Origin: Ferrimonas balearica DSM 9799
GTDB lineage: Bacteria; Pseudomonadota; Gammaproteobacteria; Enterobacterales; Shewanellaceae
Length of the DNA: 64,000 nucleotides
Direction of reading: 5' to 3'
NCBI RefSeq assembly: GCF_000148645.1
Contig: NC_014541.1
Span: 2,627,139 to 2,691,138 of the forward strand
Every line of letters begins with the position of its first letter. Position 1 is the stretch's first letter. The position numbers and the translations under genes are program-made. Positions 8,639 to 17,217 of this stretch are shown piece after piece. The notes under the pieces were generated by a model, which worked only from the letters and a program-made list of their open reading frames with translations, had not been told where the DNA came from and did no database searches.

Positions 8639-9451
8639 GTGTTAATGCACTATGAACGCCATGGTCAAGGCCCCACCGTGGTTCTGATCCATGGCCTGTT
8701 CGGCGACCGGGACAATCTGGCCGGATTGGGCCGCGCGCTGGACGCGGAAGGTTACGACGTGATTCGGGTCGACCTTCGCAACCACGGCCAGTCCCCCCAT
8801 CAGGACAGCATGACCTTTGCCGAGCTGGCGGAAGATCTTGAACAGCTGCGCCAGCAGCTCGACATCCCCCGTTTCGCCATTGTTGGCCACAGTCTCGGCG
8901 GCAAAGTCGCCATGACCTATAGCCAGGCTTACCCGCAGCGGGTAAGTGCCCTGGTGGTCGCCGACATTGCGCCGGTGGCCTACGAGCGTCGCCACGACAC
9001 CATCCTGGCCACGCTGGCCAGCATCGAGCCCGGCACCCTGCCCTCCCGCAAAGCCGCGCAACAGCAGTTGGCGGATGCCGGTATCGACGCGGGCACCGCG
9101 TTGTTCCTCACCAAGAACCTCAAGCCCCGGGCCGAAGGCGGCTACCGCTGGCAACTGAACCTCGACGCCATCAACGCCAACTACCCGAACATCATTGCCG
9201 GACTGCCGGAGCAGCCCCCCTTTACCGGGCCGGTGCGCTTTATCAAGGGGGAGCATTCTGAGTACCTGCAAGCCGCGCATCAGGCGGAAGTGGTGCGCCG
9301 TTTCCCCAAGGCTGAGGCGCGGGTGATTGCCGGTACCGGCCACTGGCTCCATGCCGAGAAACCTCAACTGTTTAACCGCCAGGTTATTCAGTTCCTCAAC
9401 GCGCATTTAACGGGTTCTGACGATAGTCACGATCCGGCGGCTGTGCTATAG
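8639..9451 (+). CDS. ybfF: Alpha/beta hydrolase, YbfF esterase family
   Basis: A short-chain acyl-CoA thioesterase/esterase fold. Seen: the oxyanion region VLIHGLFGDRDNL, the nucleophile elbow GHSLGGK, and the catalytic His in GTGHWLHAEKP near the C-terminus, matching E. coli YbfF closely. The GTG at 8639 has AGGAGG five bases upstream and is preferred; an in-frame ATG at 8645 would shorten the protein by two residues. It has about 270 residues. It is the first gene of a ybfF-DUF2788-ybfE-fldA group and faces seqA. The physiological substrate is not known. Confidence 0.92.
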   Translation: MLMHYERHGQGPTVVLIHGLFGDRDNLAGLGRALDAEGYDVIRVDLRNHGQSPHQDSMTFAELAEDLEQLRQQLDIPRFAIVGHSLGGKVAMTYSQAYPQRVSALVVADIAPVAYERRHDTILATLASIEPGTLPSRKAAQQQLADAGIDAGTALFLTKNLKPRAEGGYRWQLNLDAINANYPNIIAGLPEQPPFTGPVRFIKGEHSEYLQAAHQAEVVRRFPKAEARVIAGTGHWLHAEKPQLFNRQVIQFLNAHLTGSDDSHDPAAVL

Positions 9452-9484
9452 TGCGCGCCCTCTAAACGCCAGGAAGGTGATGAC

Positions 9485-9706
9485 ATGCTGAATATCCGAT
9501 TTGAACAGTGGGAAGCCCTCGGCCTGAACCTGGGTCTGGCGGCTATCTTCTTCTTAATCGGCATGTCCATCAGGGACGTATTGAACAAGGGTAATGTGCC
9601 CCCTTTCGGGCGCTTTATCGTTTGGCTAGTGCTGTTTTTAGGCTGTGCAGGCTTCGTCGCAAAAGGGCTTATCCAGCTCTTTTGGGAAGGCGCAGGCATC
9701 GGCTAA
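9485..9706 (+). CDS. Small inner-membrane protein, DUF2788 family
   Basis: A 73-residue protein with two hydrophobic segments, about 14-30 and 45-65, joined by a polar loop (RDVLNKGNVPPFGR). The size, the two helices and the position between ybfF and ybfE fit the DUF2788 family found in the same place in related marine genomes. AAGG precedes the ATG by seven bases. No function is known for the family. Confidence 0.75.
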   Translation: MLNIRFEQWEALGLNLGLAAIFFLIGMSIRDVLNKGNVPPFGRFIVWLVLFLGCAGFVAKGLIQLFWEGAGIG

Positions 9707-9716
9707 CCGTCATACC

Positions 9717-10034
9717 ATGGCAATCGAGAAAACCGACAGAACGACTCTGGACATGTTCGCCACGGAGAAACGCCGTGGCCGTCCCCGGACCAATCCCCTG
9801 CCCCGGGAAGAACAGTTGCGCATTAACAAACGCAACCAGATTCAGCGGGACCGTTCCCGCGGGCTCAAACGTATTGAGCTCAAGGTCTCAGAAGCGTTGT
9901 ACAACGCCTTGAATGACCAGGCACTGGACAGTAATATCAGCCGCAGTCAACTGATTGAGTCCATCTTGCTGGCACAATTCAACTTGGACTCGGACCACCT
10001 CGAAGAGGTGGAGCACTTTCACCAACAGATATAG
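9717..10034 (+). CDS. ybfE: YbfE-like small DNA-binding protein (LexA-regulated in E. coli)
   Basis: A 105-residue basic protein. The segment after residue 10 (TLDMFATEKRRGRPRTNPLPREEQLRINKRNQ) contains an AT-hook-like RGRPR, and the rest resembles a ribbon-helix-helix region (KRIELKVSEALYNALNDQA). This layout matches YbfE, a LexA-regulated protein of unknown role in E. coli. The ATG at 9717 gives the conserved N-terminus and lies ten bases after the DUF2788 stop. No clear LexA box is seen near the gene here, so SOS control cannot be claimed. Confidence 0.8.
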   Translation: MAIEKTDRTTLDMFATEKRRGRPRTNPLPREEQLRINKRNQIQRDRSRGLKRIELKVSEALYNALNDQALDSNISRSQLIESILLAQFNLDSDHLEEVEHFHQQI

Positions 10035-10036
10035 GT

Positions 10037-10567
10037 ATGCGAATGGCAAGCGTAGGTCTGTTCTTTGGCAGCGACACCGGTAACACCGAAGCCGTTGCCA
10101 AGATGATCCAGAAAAAACTTGGCGAAAACATGGTGGCCGTAAAGGACATCGCCAAGAGCAGTAAAGAGGAGATCGACGATTTCAGCCTGTTGCTGCTCGG
10201 GATCCCCACCTGGTACTACGGCGAAGCCCAGTGCGACTGGGACGACTTCTTCCCGGAACTGGAGCAGATCGACTTCACCGATAAGCTGGTCGCCATCTTT
10301 GGTTGTGGTGACCAGGAAGATTACGCCGAGTACTTCCTCGACGCCATGGGCCAGATCGCGGACATCGTGCGTGAGCGCGGCGCCATCATCGTTGGTCACA
10401 CCTCCACCGAGGGTTACACCTTCGAAGCCTCCAAGGCGCTGGTGGACGACAACACCTTTGTTGGCCTCGGCATCGACGAAGACCGTCAGCCGGAACTGAC
10501 CGAAGAGCGCGTTGACGCCTGGGTTAAGCAGATCTACGACGAGATGTGCCTGGCCGAACTGGGCTAA
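10037..10567 (+). CDS. fldA: Flavodoxin 1
   Basis: A long-chain flavodoxin that carries low-potential electrons on FMN to enzymes such as biotin, isoprenoid and methionine synthesis reductases. Seen: the FMN phosphate loop GSDTGNTEAVAKM, the 50s loop with GIPTWYYGEAQCDWDDF and the 90s loop GCGDQEDYAEYFLDA. It has 176 residues from the ATG two bases after ybfE; a second ATG six bases on (10043) also fits the E. coli N-terminus. Fur and ferredoxin genes are not adjacent. It ends at a strong bidirectional terminator. Confidence 0.95.
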   Translation: MRMASVGLFFGSDTGNTEAVAKMIQKKLGENMVAVKDIAKSSKEEIDDFSLLLLGIPTWYYGEAQCDWDDFFPELEQIDFTDKLVAIFGCGDQEDYAEYFLDAMGQIADIVRERGAIIVGHTSTEGYTFEASKALVDDNTFVGLGIDEDRQPELTEERVDAWVKQIYDEMCLAELG

Positions 10568-10583
10568 GCCCCAGAGCGAACCG

Positions 10584-10613
10584 CAAAAAAAGGACCCGTA
10601 TGGGTCCTTTTTT
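10584..10613. terminator. Bidirectional terminator between fldA and the DUF4442 gene
   Basis: The hairpin AGGACCC/GGGTCCT is flanked by A7 upstream and T7 downstream and lies between two convergent genes. Confidence 0.9.
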
Positions 10614-10616
10614 GAT

Positions 10617-11105
10617 TCAGGCCGCTTTGGCCGGGGGCGCCGCGCGGTAGGCGGGCTTCTTACGCACGTACAGCACCCGCCGCAGGCGGCACACCACGTC
10701 GCCGCTGGCGTCCTTCACCTCAACAATGAACTCGGGCAGCACCTTGTCGCCCTCCGCCGTGGCGTGGCGAATGGCGTCCAGTTGGCCATCGGTCAGGCGG
10801 AACTCCGCATACACCCTGCCCTTTCCGGGTTTGATGTAGTCGATGTCCGCTTCCTTATCCCAGACCCGGTACTCCTTACCGAAGATCCCCATCAGCATCA
10901 TGGCGTAGATGGGATCGGTCATGGAGAACAGGCTTCCCCCGTAATGGGAGCCGTTGGCATTGCGGTTCCAGGGGCGCAGCTTCAGACCCACCCGACAGTA
11001 TCGATAGTCCGGGTCCAGTTGTTCAATTCGGATCCCCGGGAATAAAAAAGGCGGCCATACATTTAGTAACCGCCTTACGGTGTTTGCACTCACCGGCCAG
11101 CTCAC
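10617..11105 (-). CDS. DUF4442 hot-dog fold thioesterase-like protein
   Basis: A 162-residue protein of the DUF4442 family, related to the YiiD C-terminal hot-dog domain. Seen: RPWNRNANGSHYGGSLFSMTDPIYAMMLM, where a loop and the following hydrophobic helix form the hot-dog core, and the strand EADIDYIKPGKGRVYAEF. Enzymes with this fold hydrolyse acyl-CoA or acyl-ACP thioesters; the substrate here is unknown. The best start is a GTG at 11103-11105, because AAGGAG lies five bases upstream. An ATG seven codons earlier has that ribosome site inside the coding part, so it is less likely. Confidence 0.8.
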   Translation of the reverse strand: MSWPVSANTVRRLLNVWPPFLFPGIRIEQLDPDYRYCRVGLKLRPWNRNANGSHYGGSLFSMTDPIYAMMLMGIFGKEYRVWDKEADIDYIKPGKGRVYAEFRLTDGQLDAIRHATAEGDKVLPEFIVEVKDASGDVVCRLRRVLYVRKKPAYRAAPPAKAA

Positions 11106-11150
11106 GTCCACTCCTTGACTGGTCATACCACTAGAGCAATGATCCTAACC

Positions 11151-11166
11151 TGTGATCGTTGTCACA
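11151..11166. promoter_or_regulatory. CRP-like site between the DUF4442 gene and alaA
   Basis: TGTGATCGTTGTCACA is a perfect match to both half sites TGTGA-N6-TCACA. It lies 82 bases upstream of alaA and 46 bases upstream of the divergent DUF4442 start, so it could act on either. Confidence 0.6.
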
Positions 11167-11247
11167 TCAACTCAGACTTCACACTAAGCGGGCTTTCCGA
11201 TATGTTGCGAGATCCTATTTAGCGTACTTTTTTTAGAGGTTTCCTCC

Positions 11248-12462
11248 ATGCGTCCCATCTTGAAGTCCAATAAGCTGAACTCGGTCTGTTATGACATTCG
11301 GGGTCCAGTGGCACGGGAGGCAAAGCGACTCGAAGAGGAAGGGCACCGCGTTCTTAAGCTGAACATCGGTAACCCGGCCCCGTTTGGGTTCGATGCCCCG
11401 GAGGAGATCATCCGCGATGTGATTCTGAATCTGCCGGAGAGCCAGGGTTACTGCGATTCCAAGGGCCTGTTTTCTGCCCGTAAAGCCGTTGTGCAGCACT
11501 ACCAGCCGCAGGGCATCATGGACGTGGATGTGGAAGACATCTACATCGGTAACGGCGTGTCCGAGCTTATCGTGATGGCGATGCAGGGCCTGCTCAACAA
11601 CGGTGACGAGATCCTGGTTCCGGCGCCGGACTACCCGCTGTGGACCGCGGCAGTTCACCTGGGTGGCGGCACCGCGGTGCACTACCGCTGTGACGAACAG
11701 GCGGACTGGATGCCGGATCTGGCCGACATCCGCGCCAAAATCACCCCGCAAACCCGCGCGCTGGTGATCATCAACCCGAACAACCCGACCGGTGCGGTGT
11801 ACAGCCGTGCCATGCTGCTGGAACTGCTGCAGATCGCCCGTGAGCACAACCTGATCGTGTTCTCCGACGAGATCTACGACAAGATCCTGTACGACGGTGC
11901 CACCCACATCCCCACCGCCTCTCTGGCCGATGACCTGCTGATCATCACCTTCAATGGTTTGTCCAAGGCGTACCGCGCCGCCGGCTTCCGTGCCGGCTGG
12001 ATGATGCTGTCCGGTGACCGTTCCCAGGCCCGGGGCTACATCGAAGGGCTGGAGATGCTGGCGTCGATGCGCCTGTGTGCCAACGTTCCGGTGCAGCACG
12101 CCATTCAGACCGCGCTGGGGGGCTACCAGTCCATCAATGAGCTGCTGCTGCCCACCGGCCGCCTGTGCCAACAGCGTGACCTGGTGATTGAGCGCCTCAA
12201 CGCCATTGATGGCGTCAGCTGCTACAAGCCGCGCGGTGCCATGTACGCGTTCCCTAAACTGGACGTGAAGAAGTTCAACCTGATCGACGATGAGAAGCTG
12301 GTGCTGGACCTGCTGATGCAGGAGAAGATCCTGCTGGTTCAGGGCACCGCCTTTAACTGGCCGGAGCCGGACCACCTGCGCGTGGTGTTCCTGCCCCATC
12401 TGGAAGATCTCGATAAGGCGATGGACAAGTTCGAGCAGTTCCTCAGCCGCTACCGCCAGTAA
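11248..12462 (+). CDS. alaA: Alanine transaminase AlaA
   Basis: A class I PLP aminotransferase that makes alanine from pyruvate and glutamate. Its 404 residues match E. coli AlaA (YfbQ). Seen: the N-terminus RPILKSNKLNSVCYDIRGPV, NPNNPTG at 177-182, the PLP lysine in GLSKAYRAAGFRAGW at residue 240, and the DEIYD strand at 207-211. AGAGG is eight bases before the ATG. yfbR follows 21 bases later, an arrangement shared with E. coli. A CRP-like palindrome lies upstream. Confidence 0.95.
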   Translation: MRPILKSNKLNSVCYDIRGPVAREAKRLEEEGHRVLKLNIGNPAPFGFDAPEEIIRDVILNLPESQGYCDSKGLFSARKAVVQHYQPQGIMDVDVEDIYIGNGVSELIVMAMQGLLNNGDEILVPAPDYPLWTAAVHLGGGTAVHYRCDEQADWMPDLADIRAKITPQTRALVIINPNNPTGAVYSRAMLLELLQIAREHNLIVFSDEIYDKILYDGATHIPTASLADDLLIITFNGLSKAYRAAGFRAGWMMLSGDRSQARGYIEGLEMLASMRLCANVPVQHAIQTALGGYQSINELLLPTGRLCQQRDLVIERLNAIDGVSCYKPRGAMYAFPKLDVKKFNLIDDEKLVLDLLMQEKILLVQGTAFNWPEPDHLRVVFLPHLEDLDKAMDKFEQFLSRYRQ

Positions 12463-12483
12463 TCCTCGTTAACGGAGTAACCC

Positions 12484-13086
12484 ATGACGCAATCCACCAG
12501 TACCTTCCTTGCCTGGCTGTTCCGCATGCCGTTGATTCGGCGCTGGTCGCTGATGTATTGCGTCAAACCGGAGAACGTGGCCGAGCACAGCCATCAGGTC
12601 GCCATCGTGGCGCACCTGTTGGCGGTTATCAAAAACCGCCTCTACGGCGGCACTCTCGTACCTGAGCGGGCCGCCACCATCGCGCTCTACCACGAATGTT
12701 CCGAAACCCGACTGGGCGACATTGTCAGCCCGGTCAAATACTCCAATGACCAGATCACCAACGAGTTCAAGAAGCTGGAGGCGGCCGCAGAACAGCAGTG
12801 TCTGGACAGTCTGCCGGAGGAACTGCGGGAAGATTTTGCTGACCTGCTGATTCAGCAACGGGTGGAGCCGGAGTACGCCGCCGTGGTGAAAGCCGCTGAC
12901 GTCATCTGCGCTTACCTGAAGGCCAAGGACGAACTGGCCCACCACAACCACGAGTTCAGCCACGTGGTGGAGAAGCTGGAGCCCAAACTGGCCGAACTGC
13001 GCCGTGAGCCGGAAGTGGCCTACTTCCTCGATGTCTTTCTGGCCTCCTGTGGGGCCACCCTGGACAGCCTCGCCTCCCCCTCTTGA
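12484..13086 (+). CDS. yfbR: 5'-deoxynucleotidase YfbR
   Basis: An HD-domain phosphohydrolase that removes the 5' phosphate of deoxyribonucleoside monophosphates. The 200-residue protein has metal and substrate residues in EHSHQVA (34-40), YHECSET (69-75) and KAADVICAYLKAKDE. AlaA-yfbR are co-transcribed by position. GGAG lies six bases before the ATG. The next gene, a dGTPase-like HD protein, starts 55 bases downstream, so two nucleotide-hydrolysing HD proteins stand side by side, and they could act on successive dNTP and dNMP steps. Confidence 0.93.
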   Translation: MTQSTSTFLAWLFRMPLIRRWSLMYCVKPENVAEHSHQVAIVAHLLAVIKNRLYGGTLVPERAATIALYHECSETRLGDIVSPVKYSNDQITNEFKKLEAAAEQQCLDSLPEELREDFADLLIQQRVEPEYAAVVKAADVICAYLKAKDELAHHNHEFSHVVEKLEPKLAELRREPEVAYFLDVFLASCGATLDSLASPS

Positions 13087-13141
13087 CGCCCGCCCATCTG
13101 CCGCGGACACTGGGGGCTAACCCTTTGAGTGGACACGGCAG

Positions 13142-14488
13142 ATGAGCGAACTCCCCGCGCCGCTCTGGCTAGAGCGGCGGTTTCAGGAAAACAAAGCACG
13201 CAAGGACGACCAGCGCCATCCCTTCCAGCGCGACAAGGCCCGGGTATTGCACTCAGCCGCGTTTCGTCGCCTGCAGGCCAAAACCCAGGTTTTGGGGGTC
13301 GGCATGAACGACTTCTACCGCACTCGACTGACCCACTCGCTCGAAGCAGCCCAGATCGGCACCGCCCTGAACGCCCAACTGCGGCTCAAGTTTCCCGACA
13401 TCGCCCCGCTGCTCGATGACCACCTGATTGAAACCCTCTGCCTGGCGCACGACATCGGTCATCCGCCGTTTGGCCACGGTGGCGAGGTGGCACTCAACTA
13501 CATGATGCGCCAACACGGTGGCTTTGAGGGAAACGGCCAGACCTTCCGCATTCTTGCCCGTCTGGAACCCTACACCCAGCACTACGGCATGAACCTGACC
13601 CGGCGCGCTCTGCTTGGGGTGCTGAAGTACCCGGTCTGCCACAGTCTGGTGGCCCACCCAACCCAGCAACACGCCACCAGCGGCTTCCGTCAGCTCAAAG
13701 CCAGCGACTGGCAGCCCGCTAAAGCCATTTTCGATGCGGATGCTGAGATTCTGGACTGGGTGCTGGCGCCGCTTTCTGACCCGCAGCGGGCCGCCTTCCA
13801 GAGCCTGAAACCGAACGGAGACGCCGCCGGCCATGGTCGCAGCCAGTGCAAGTCGCTGGACTGTTCCATCATGGAGCTGGCCGATGACATCGCCTATTCG
13901 GTGCATGATCTTGAAGACGCCATCGTGCTGGGCATTGTTCAGCGCGCTCGCTGGCAGGCACAGGTGGTGGAGCCGTTGCTCGCCAGCCACAGTCCCTTCA
14001 GTAAGACGCAGCTGGACAGGCTCAGCGAAGACCTGTTCTGTCCGGAACATTACCGCCGTAAAGACGCCATCGGTACCCTGGTCAATGCCCTGATCACCTC
14101 CGTCACCCTGGCGGCACAACCTCAGGGCGAGGGACAGCCGCTGTTGGCCCGAATCGCCCGCCTGCAACCGGACCACCATAGCCTGCTCAAAGTACTTAAG
14201 GCGTTTGTTTATACCGACGTGATCCGTAAGCCGGAAGTGCAGCTGCTGGAGTTCAAGGGGCAGCAGATGGTGATGGAGCTGTTCGAAGCCTTCGCCTCGG
14301 ATCCAGAACGGCTCTTACCCAGCAGCACCGGCCAGCGATGGCGGGAGCAGATCCAACAGGGGCACAGTGGAAACCGGGTGATTGCGGACTACCTGTCCGG
14401 CATGACCGATGAGTTTGCGGCCCGGTTGCACGAGAACCTGTTTACCCCACGTTCGGGAAATTTGTTCGAATTGCAATCCCGACTGTGA
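13142..14488 (+). CDS. Deoxyguanosinetriphosphate triphosphohydrolase-like protein
   Basis: A 448-residue HD-domain protein of the dGTPase family, short type. Seen: the N-terminal FQRDKARVLHSAAFRRLQAKTQVL, a metal His in RTRLTHSLEAAQIG (residue 65), the HD pair in CLAHDIGHPPFGHGGE (103-104), and a further Asp in MELADDIAYSVHDLEDA. Members cleave dNTPs to nucleoside and tripolyphosphate, and control dNTP pools or restrict phage; substrate preference here is not visible. The ribosome site is weak. The stop codon lies inside the region that also carries a CRP-like site for the next gene. Confidence 0.88.
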   Translation: MSELPAPLWLERRFQENKARKDDQRHPFQRDKARVLHSAAFRRLQAKTQVLGVGMNDFYRTRLTHSLEAAQIGTALNAQLRLKFPDIAPLLDDHLIETLCLAHDIGHPPFGHGGEVALNYMMRQHGGFEGNGQTFRILARLEPYTQHYGMNLTRRALLGVLKYPVCHSLVAHPTQQHATSGFRQLKASDWQPAKAIFDADAEILDWVLAPLSDPQRAAFQSLKPNGDAAGHGRSQCKSLDCSIMELADDIAYSVHDLEDAIVLGIVQRARWQAQVVEPLLASHSPFSKTQLDRLSEDLFCPEHYRRKDAIGTLVNALITSVTLAAQPQGEGQPLLARIARLQPDHHSLLKVLKAFVYTDVIRKPEVQLLEFKGQQMVMELFEAFASDPERLLPSSTGQRWREQIQQGHSGNRVIADYLSGMTDEFAARLHENLFTPRSGNLFELQSRL

Positions 14489-14499
14489 TCCACATCACT
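14484..14499 (+). promoter_or_regulatory. CRP-like site upstream of the DUF4397 lipoprotein gene
   Basis: TGTGATCCACATCACT matches TGTGA-N6-TCACA in nine of ten positions. It overlaps the end of the dGTPase-like gene and lies 47 bases before the lipoprotein start. Confidence 0.45.
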
Positions 14500-14545
14500 T
14501 GCGCATCCGTTTCGCTTTTTCGAACTCAACAACCGGAGAGAGCTC

Positions 14546-15919
14546 ATGAAACGGATTGCCCAAGTGCTGCTGCTGGGGTTTGGTGCGGTATTTCTAACCG
14601 CCTGTGATGACGACGATGACGATATCGTGATCACCCCTCCACCGCCGGTCGTCCCCCTCGATGATACCGACGTTCGTGTCCTCCACGCTTCCCCTGATGC
14701 CCCTATGGTTAACGTCACCGTCAACGGTGAAAACGTGCTGGAGATGGTGGATTATCGCCAGGCTTCCGGCTTCCTGGAGCTGACCGAGGGCACCTATGAC
14801 ATCGGCGTCGATGCGATTCTGCCTGACGGCACCACCACCACAGTGATTGGCCCGGCTTCGCTGGATCTCAGTGGTGATGTGGAATACTCCGTTATCGCGG
14901 TGGGTAAAGTCGCCGATGGCACTCTGGAGCCGCTGATTCTGGACCGCCCCGACGAAGATTTCGGCGCCGGTAACATCCGCCTGCAGGTGGTGCATGCCAG
15001 CCCTGACGCCCCTGAGGTGGATGTCTACCTGACCGCCCCGGACGACGACATCAGCATGATGGACCCGGCGCTGAGCGCCGTTCCCTTCAAAGCCAGCAGT
15101 GGCCTGATCGAAGTGCCTGCCGGTGAGTACCAGGCTCGCATTACCTTGGCTGGCACCAAGGATGTGGTGTTCGACAGTGGCGCATTGACGCTGGCCGCTG
15201 AGACTGACCTAATGCTGGTGGCCGTCACCAACACCCAGAGCGGCCCCTCCCCCATCAACGTGATGGCGTGGGGCGATGACGGTGTGGCACAGCTGTCCGA
15301 CATCGGTACCGGCGCCGAGGTGCGCGTGGTTCACGCCTCACCGGACGCCCCGGAAGTGAACGTGCTGGTGGATGATGCGGTTGCTCTGAGCGATGTGCCC
15401 TATGCCGCTGCCTCCGGCTTCCTGCCGCTGAGCGCCGGCCCGCACAACCTTAAGGTGGAGCCGTCTGCCGCACCGGGCACCTACGTGATTGACGCCGATG
15501 CTGACTTTGCCCTCAACACCGCGTACACCGTGCTGGCCACCGATTTCGTTGCCAGCATCACCCCGTGGATTGTGGAAGGCAAGGGCCGCCGCATCGCAAC
15601 GGCTGCGCAAATCCGCTTGCTGCACGCCTCACCGACCGCCGGCAATGTCGACATCTATGTGGGCGCGGACAACGACATCAGTGACGAAACCCCGGCCTTC
15701 AGCGACGTGCCTATCCGTGCAGAAACCGGTTTTGTGGCACTGACCCCGGGCACGTATTACGTCACCGTGACCCCGACCGGCACCCAGGATGCGGCCATCG
15801 GCCCGATCATGCTGGAGCTGGAGGGCAATAAGATCTACACCGCCATCGCTCGCGACATGATGGGTGGCGGCCTGCCTCTGGGCCTGATTCTTCTGGACGA
15901 TTTTGTCGCCGAGGAGTAA
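14546..15919 (+). CDS. DUF4397 repeat lipoprotein
   Basis: A 457-residue putative lipoprotein. Signal peptide 1-19 ends in the lipobox LTAC with Cys at 20. The mature N-terminus is CDDDDDD followed by a PPPP linker; Asp at +2 is the E. coli inner-membrane retention signal, though rules differ between genera. Then come four repeats of the DUF4397 type, each starting with VLHASPDAP-like sequence near residues 45, 148, 260 and 357, about 105 residues apart. Each repeat has a beta-sandwich style of alternating short strands. The family is extracytoplasmic and of unknown role. GGAGAG precedes the ATG. Terminator downstream. Confidence 0.85.
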   Translation: MKRIAQVLLLGFGAVFLTACDDDDDDIVITPPPPVVPLDDTDVRVLHASPDAPMVNVTVNGENVLEMVDYRQASGFLELTEGTYDIGVDAILPDGTTTTVIGPASLDLSGDVEYSVIAVGKVADGTLEPLILDRPDEDFGAGNIRLQVVHASPDAPEVDVYLTAPDDDISMMDPALSAVPFKASSGLIEVPAGEYQARITLAGTKDVVFDSGALTLAAETDLMLVAVTNTQSGPSPINVMAWGDDGVAQLSDIGTGAEVRVVHASPDAPEVNVLVDDAVALSDVPYAAASGFLPLSAGPHNLKVEPSAAPGTYVIDADADFALNTAYTVLATDFVASITPWIVEGKGRRIATAAQIRLLHASPTAGNVDIYVGADNDISDETPAFSDVPIRAETGFVALTPGTYYVTVTPTGTQDAAIGPIMLELEGNKIYTAIARDMMGGGLPLGLILLDDFVAEE

Positions 15920-15935
15920 CCGGCGGACTCACTGA

Positions 15936-15963
15936 AAATGGCGCCTGACGGCGCCATTTTTTT
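15936..15963 (+). terminator. Terminator of the DUF4397 gene
   Basis: The hairpin AATGGCGCC/GGCGCCATT has a four-base loop and is followed by a run of T, 17 bases after the stop codon. Confidence 0.9.
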
Positions 15964-16055
15964 GATCTCACACAGTCACCGGTGGATGCATTGTTGCACG
16001 ATGTTTTCGTCGCGCTAGAGTAAAAAGTAAGCGGACTGAATGCATGGAGGGAGTC

Positions 16056-16277
16056 ATGTTGACACGCTTACTGATCGTTCTGACCATCCTGATCGCCGGC
16101 AACGTCTATTGGTGGGTGCGCTATCGTCAGGCAGAAACCAATCGCAATATCGACGGCCGCGAACGGGAAGCTCAACTGGATGCCCTGCAGGACCGTTGGG
16201 TGCAGTTCACCTGCATCTCCATCCTGTTGATCATGTTGCTGGCGCCATTGGGCAATGCGGTGTTGCAGTCGCAATAA
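16056..16277 (+). CDS. Small membrane protein, unrecognised
   Basis: A 73-residue protein with two hydrophobic segments, about 2-18 and 51-70, separated by a polar, charged stretch (YRQAETNRNIDGREREAQLDALQDRW). I placed the start at 16056, where AGGGAG lies four bases upstream; an ATG 12 bases earlier is in frame but has no ribosome site. It has its own terminator and stands alone between the lipoprotein and the convergent MarC gene. I do not recognise a family, and nothing in it suggests a function beyond membrane location. Confidence 0.65.
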   Translation: MLTRLLIVLTILIAGNVYWWVRYRQAETNRNIDGREREAQLDALQDRWVQFTCISILLIMLLAPLGNAVLQSQ

Positions 16278-16302
16278 AAAACGGCGCCATAGGCGCCGTT
16301 TC
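16276..16302. terminator. Bidirectional terminator between the small membrane protein and marC-like gene
   Basis: The hairpin ACGGCGCC/GGCGCCGT has a three-base loop, an A6 run on the left and TTTC on the right. Confidence 0.75.
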
Positions 16303-16318
16303 TGCAGGGAGGGTGAGA

Positions 16319-16951
16319 TTACCCGGCCAGGGCGGGGAACAACCCCTTAGCACCGGCGGCCACCACCTCAATGCCGATGGAGAGCATCAGCAGACCCATA
16401 ATACGGGTAATCACGTTAATCCCGGTTTGACCCAGCACCCGGAAGATCACCGGGGCCAGACGGAAGATGGCCCAGCTGCAGGCACCAAATACCACGATGG
16501 CGGTCACCATGCCGATGGTGTCCATCACGGTGCTGTTTTCCGCGGCAAACACGATAACCGAACTGATGGCACCCGGACCGGCCATCAGGGGCAGCGCCAA
16601 CGGCACCACGGCCACAGACTCACGAGCGGCAGATTCACGATCTTCCGCTTTGTTGTGCTTCACTTCACCCAGCTTACCCTGCAGCATCGACATCGCGATA
16701 AACACGATCAGGGTACCACCGGCAATTCTGAACGCCGGCAGCGAGATGCTGAACATATCGAGGATCAACTGACCCGCAAACAGCGTAACCAGCAAAATCA
16801 CTACCACGGCGAAGTTCGCAATGGTGCCGGTGCGTTGACGCTCGGGCTCAGTTTGGTGGCTGGTCAGTGTCACAAACACCGGCAACAAGCCTACCGGGTT
16901 GATGATCGCCACCAGGCCAAGAAAAAATTGGAAAAACAGTGTCAGATCCAC
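16319..16951 (-). CDS. MarC family integral membrane protein (YchE-like)
   Basis: A 210-residue protein with about six hydrophobic segments and the family landmarks FFLGLVAIINPVGLLPVF at the N-terminus, FRIAGG in the middle and PLALPLMAGPGAISSVI after a charged loop. The MarC/YchE/YhgN family was once tied to antibiotic resistance, but this was later withdrawn, and the transported solute, if any, is unknown. It is a single gene that converges on the small membrane protein gene and is divergent from the reductase gene at 17218, 266 bases away. Confidence 0.88.
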   Translation of the reverse strand: MDLTLFFQFFLGLVAIINPVGLLPVFVTLTSHQTEPERQRTGTIANFAVVVILLVTLFAGQLILDMFSISLPAFRIAGGTLIVFIAMSMLQGKLGEVKHNKAEDRESAARESVAVVPLALPLMAGPGAISSVIVFAAENSTVMDTIGMVTAIVVFGACSWAIFRLAPVIFRVLGQTGINVITRIMGLLMLSIGIEVVAAGAKGLFPALAG

Positions 16952-17217
16952 TGTGCATGATCCCCGTTCAAAAGGTGGGTATTAGGACGCGCGTACTTTA
17001 GCCAAAGTCACCCCATCCGCAAAATGAATTATTTGCTTAGCCGGGCCGGCTTAAGGATTAGATTTTGTAATCCATGAGCTGGGTCACATCAACCCCGCCA
17101 ACGCACTGATTTATCTTCGCCGCAACAGTTTGTTATCACTTGGATTCCAACCGGACGATCTGTCAGACTGGAACAAGCGTTTAACTCGCCACACCTCACC
17201 ACAATCTGGAGCCATTA

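Noticed and set aside
16040-16960. Long plus-strand frame opposite the MarC gene
   Set aside because: It is His/Gln/Arg-rich, a shadow of the GC-rich membrane-protein gene on the other strand.
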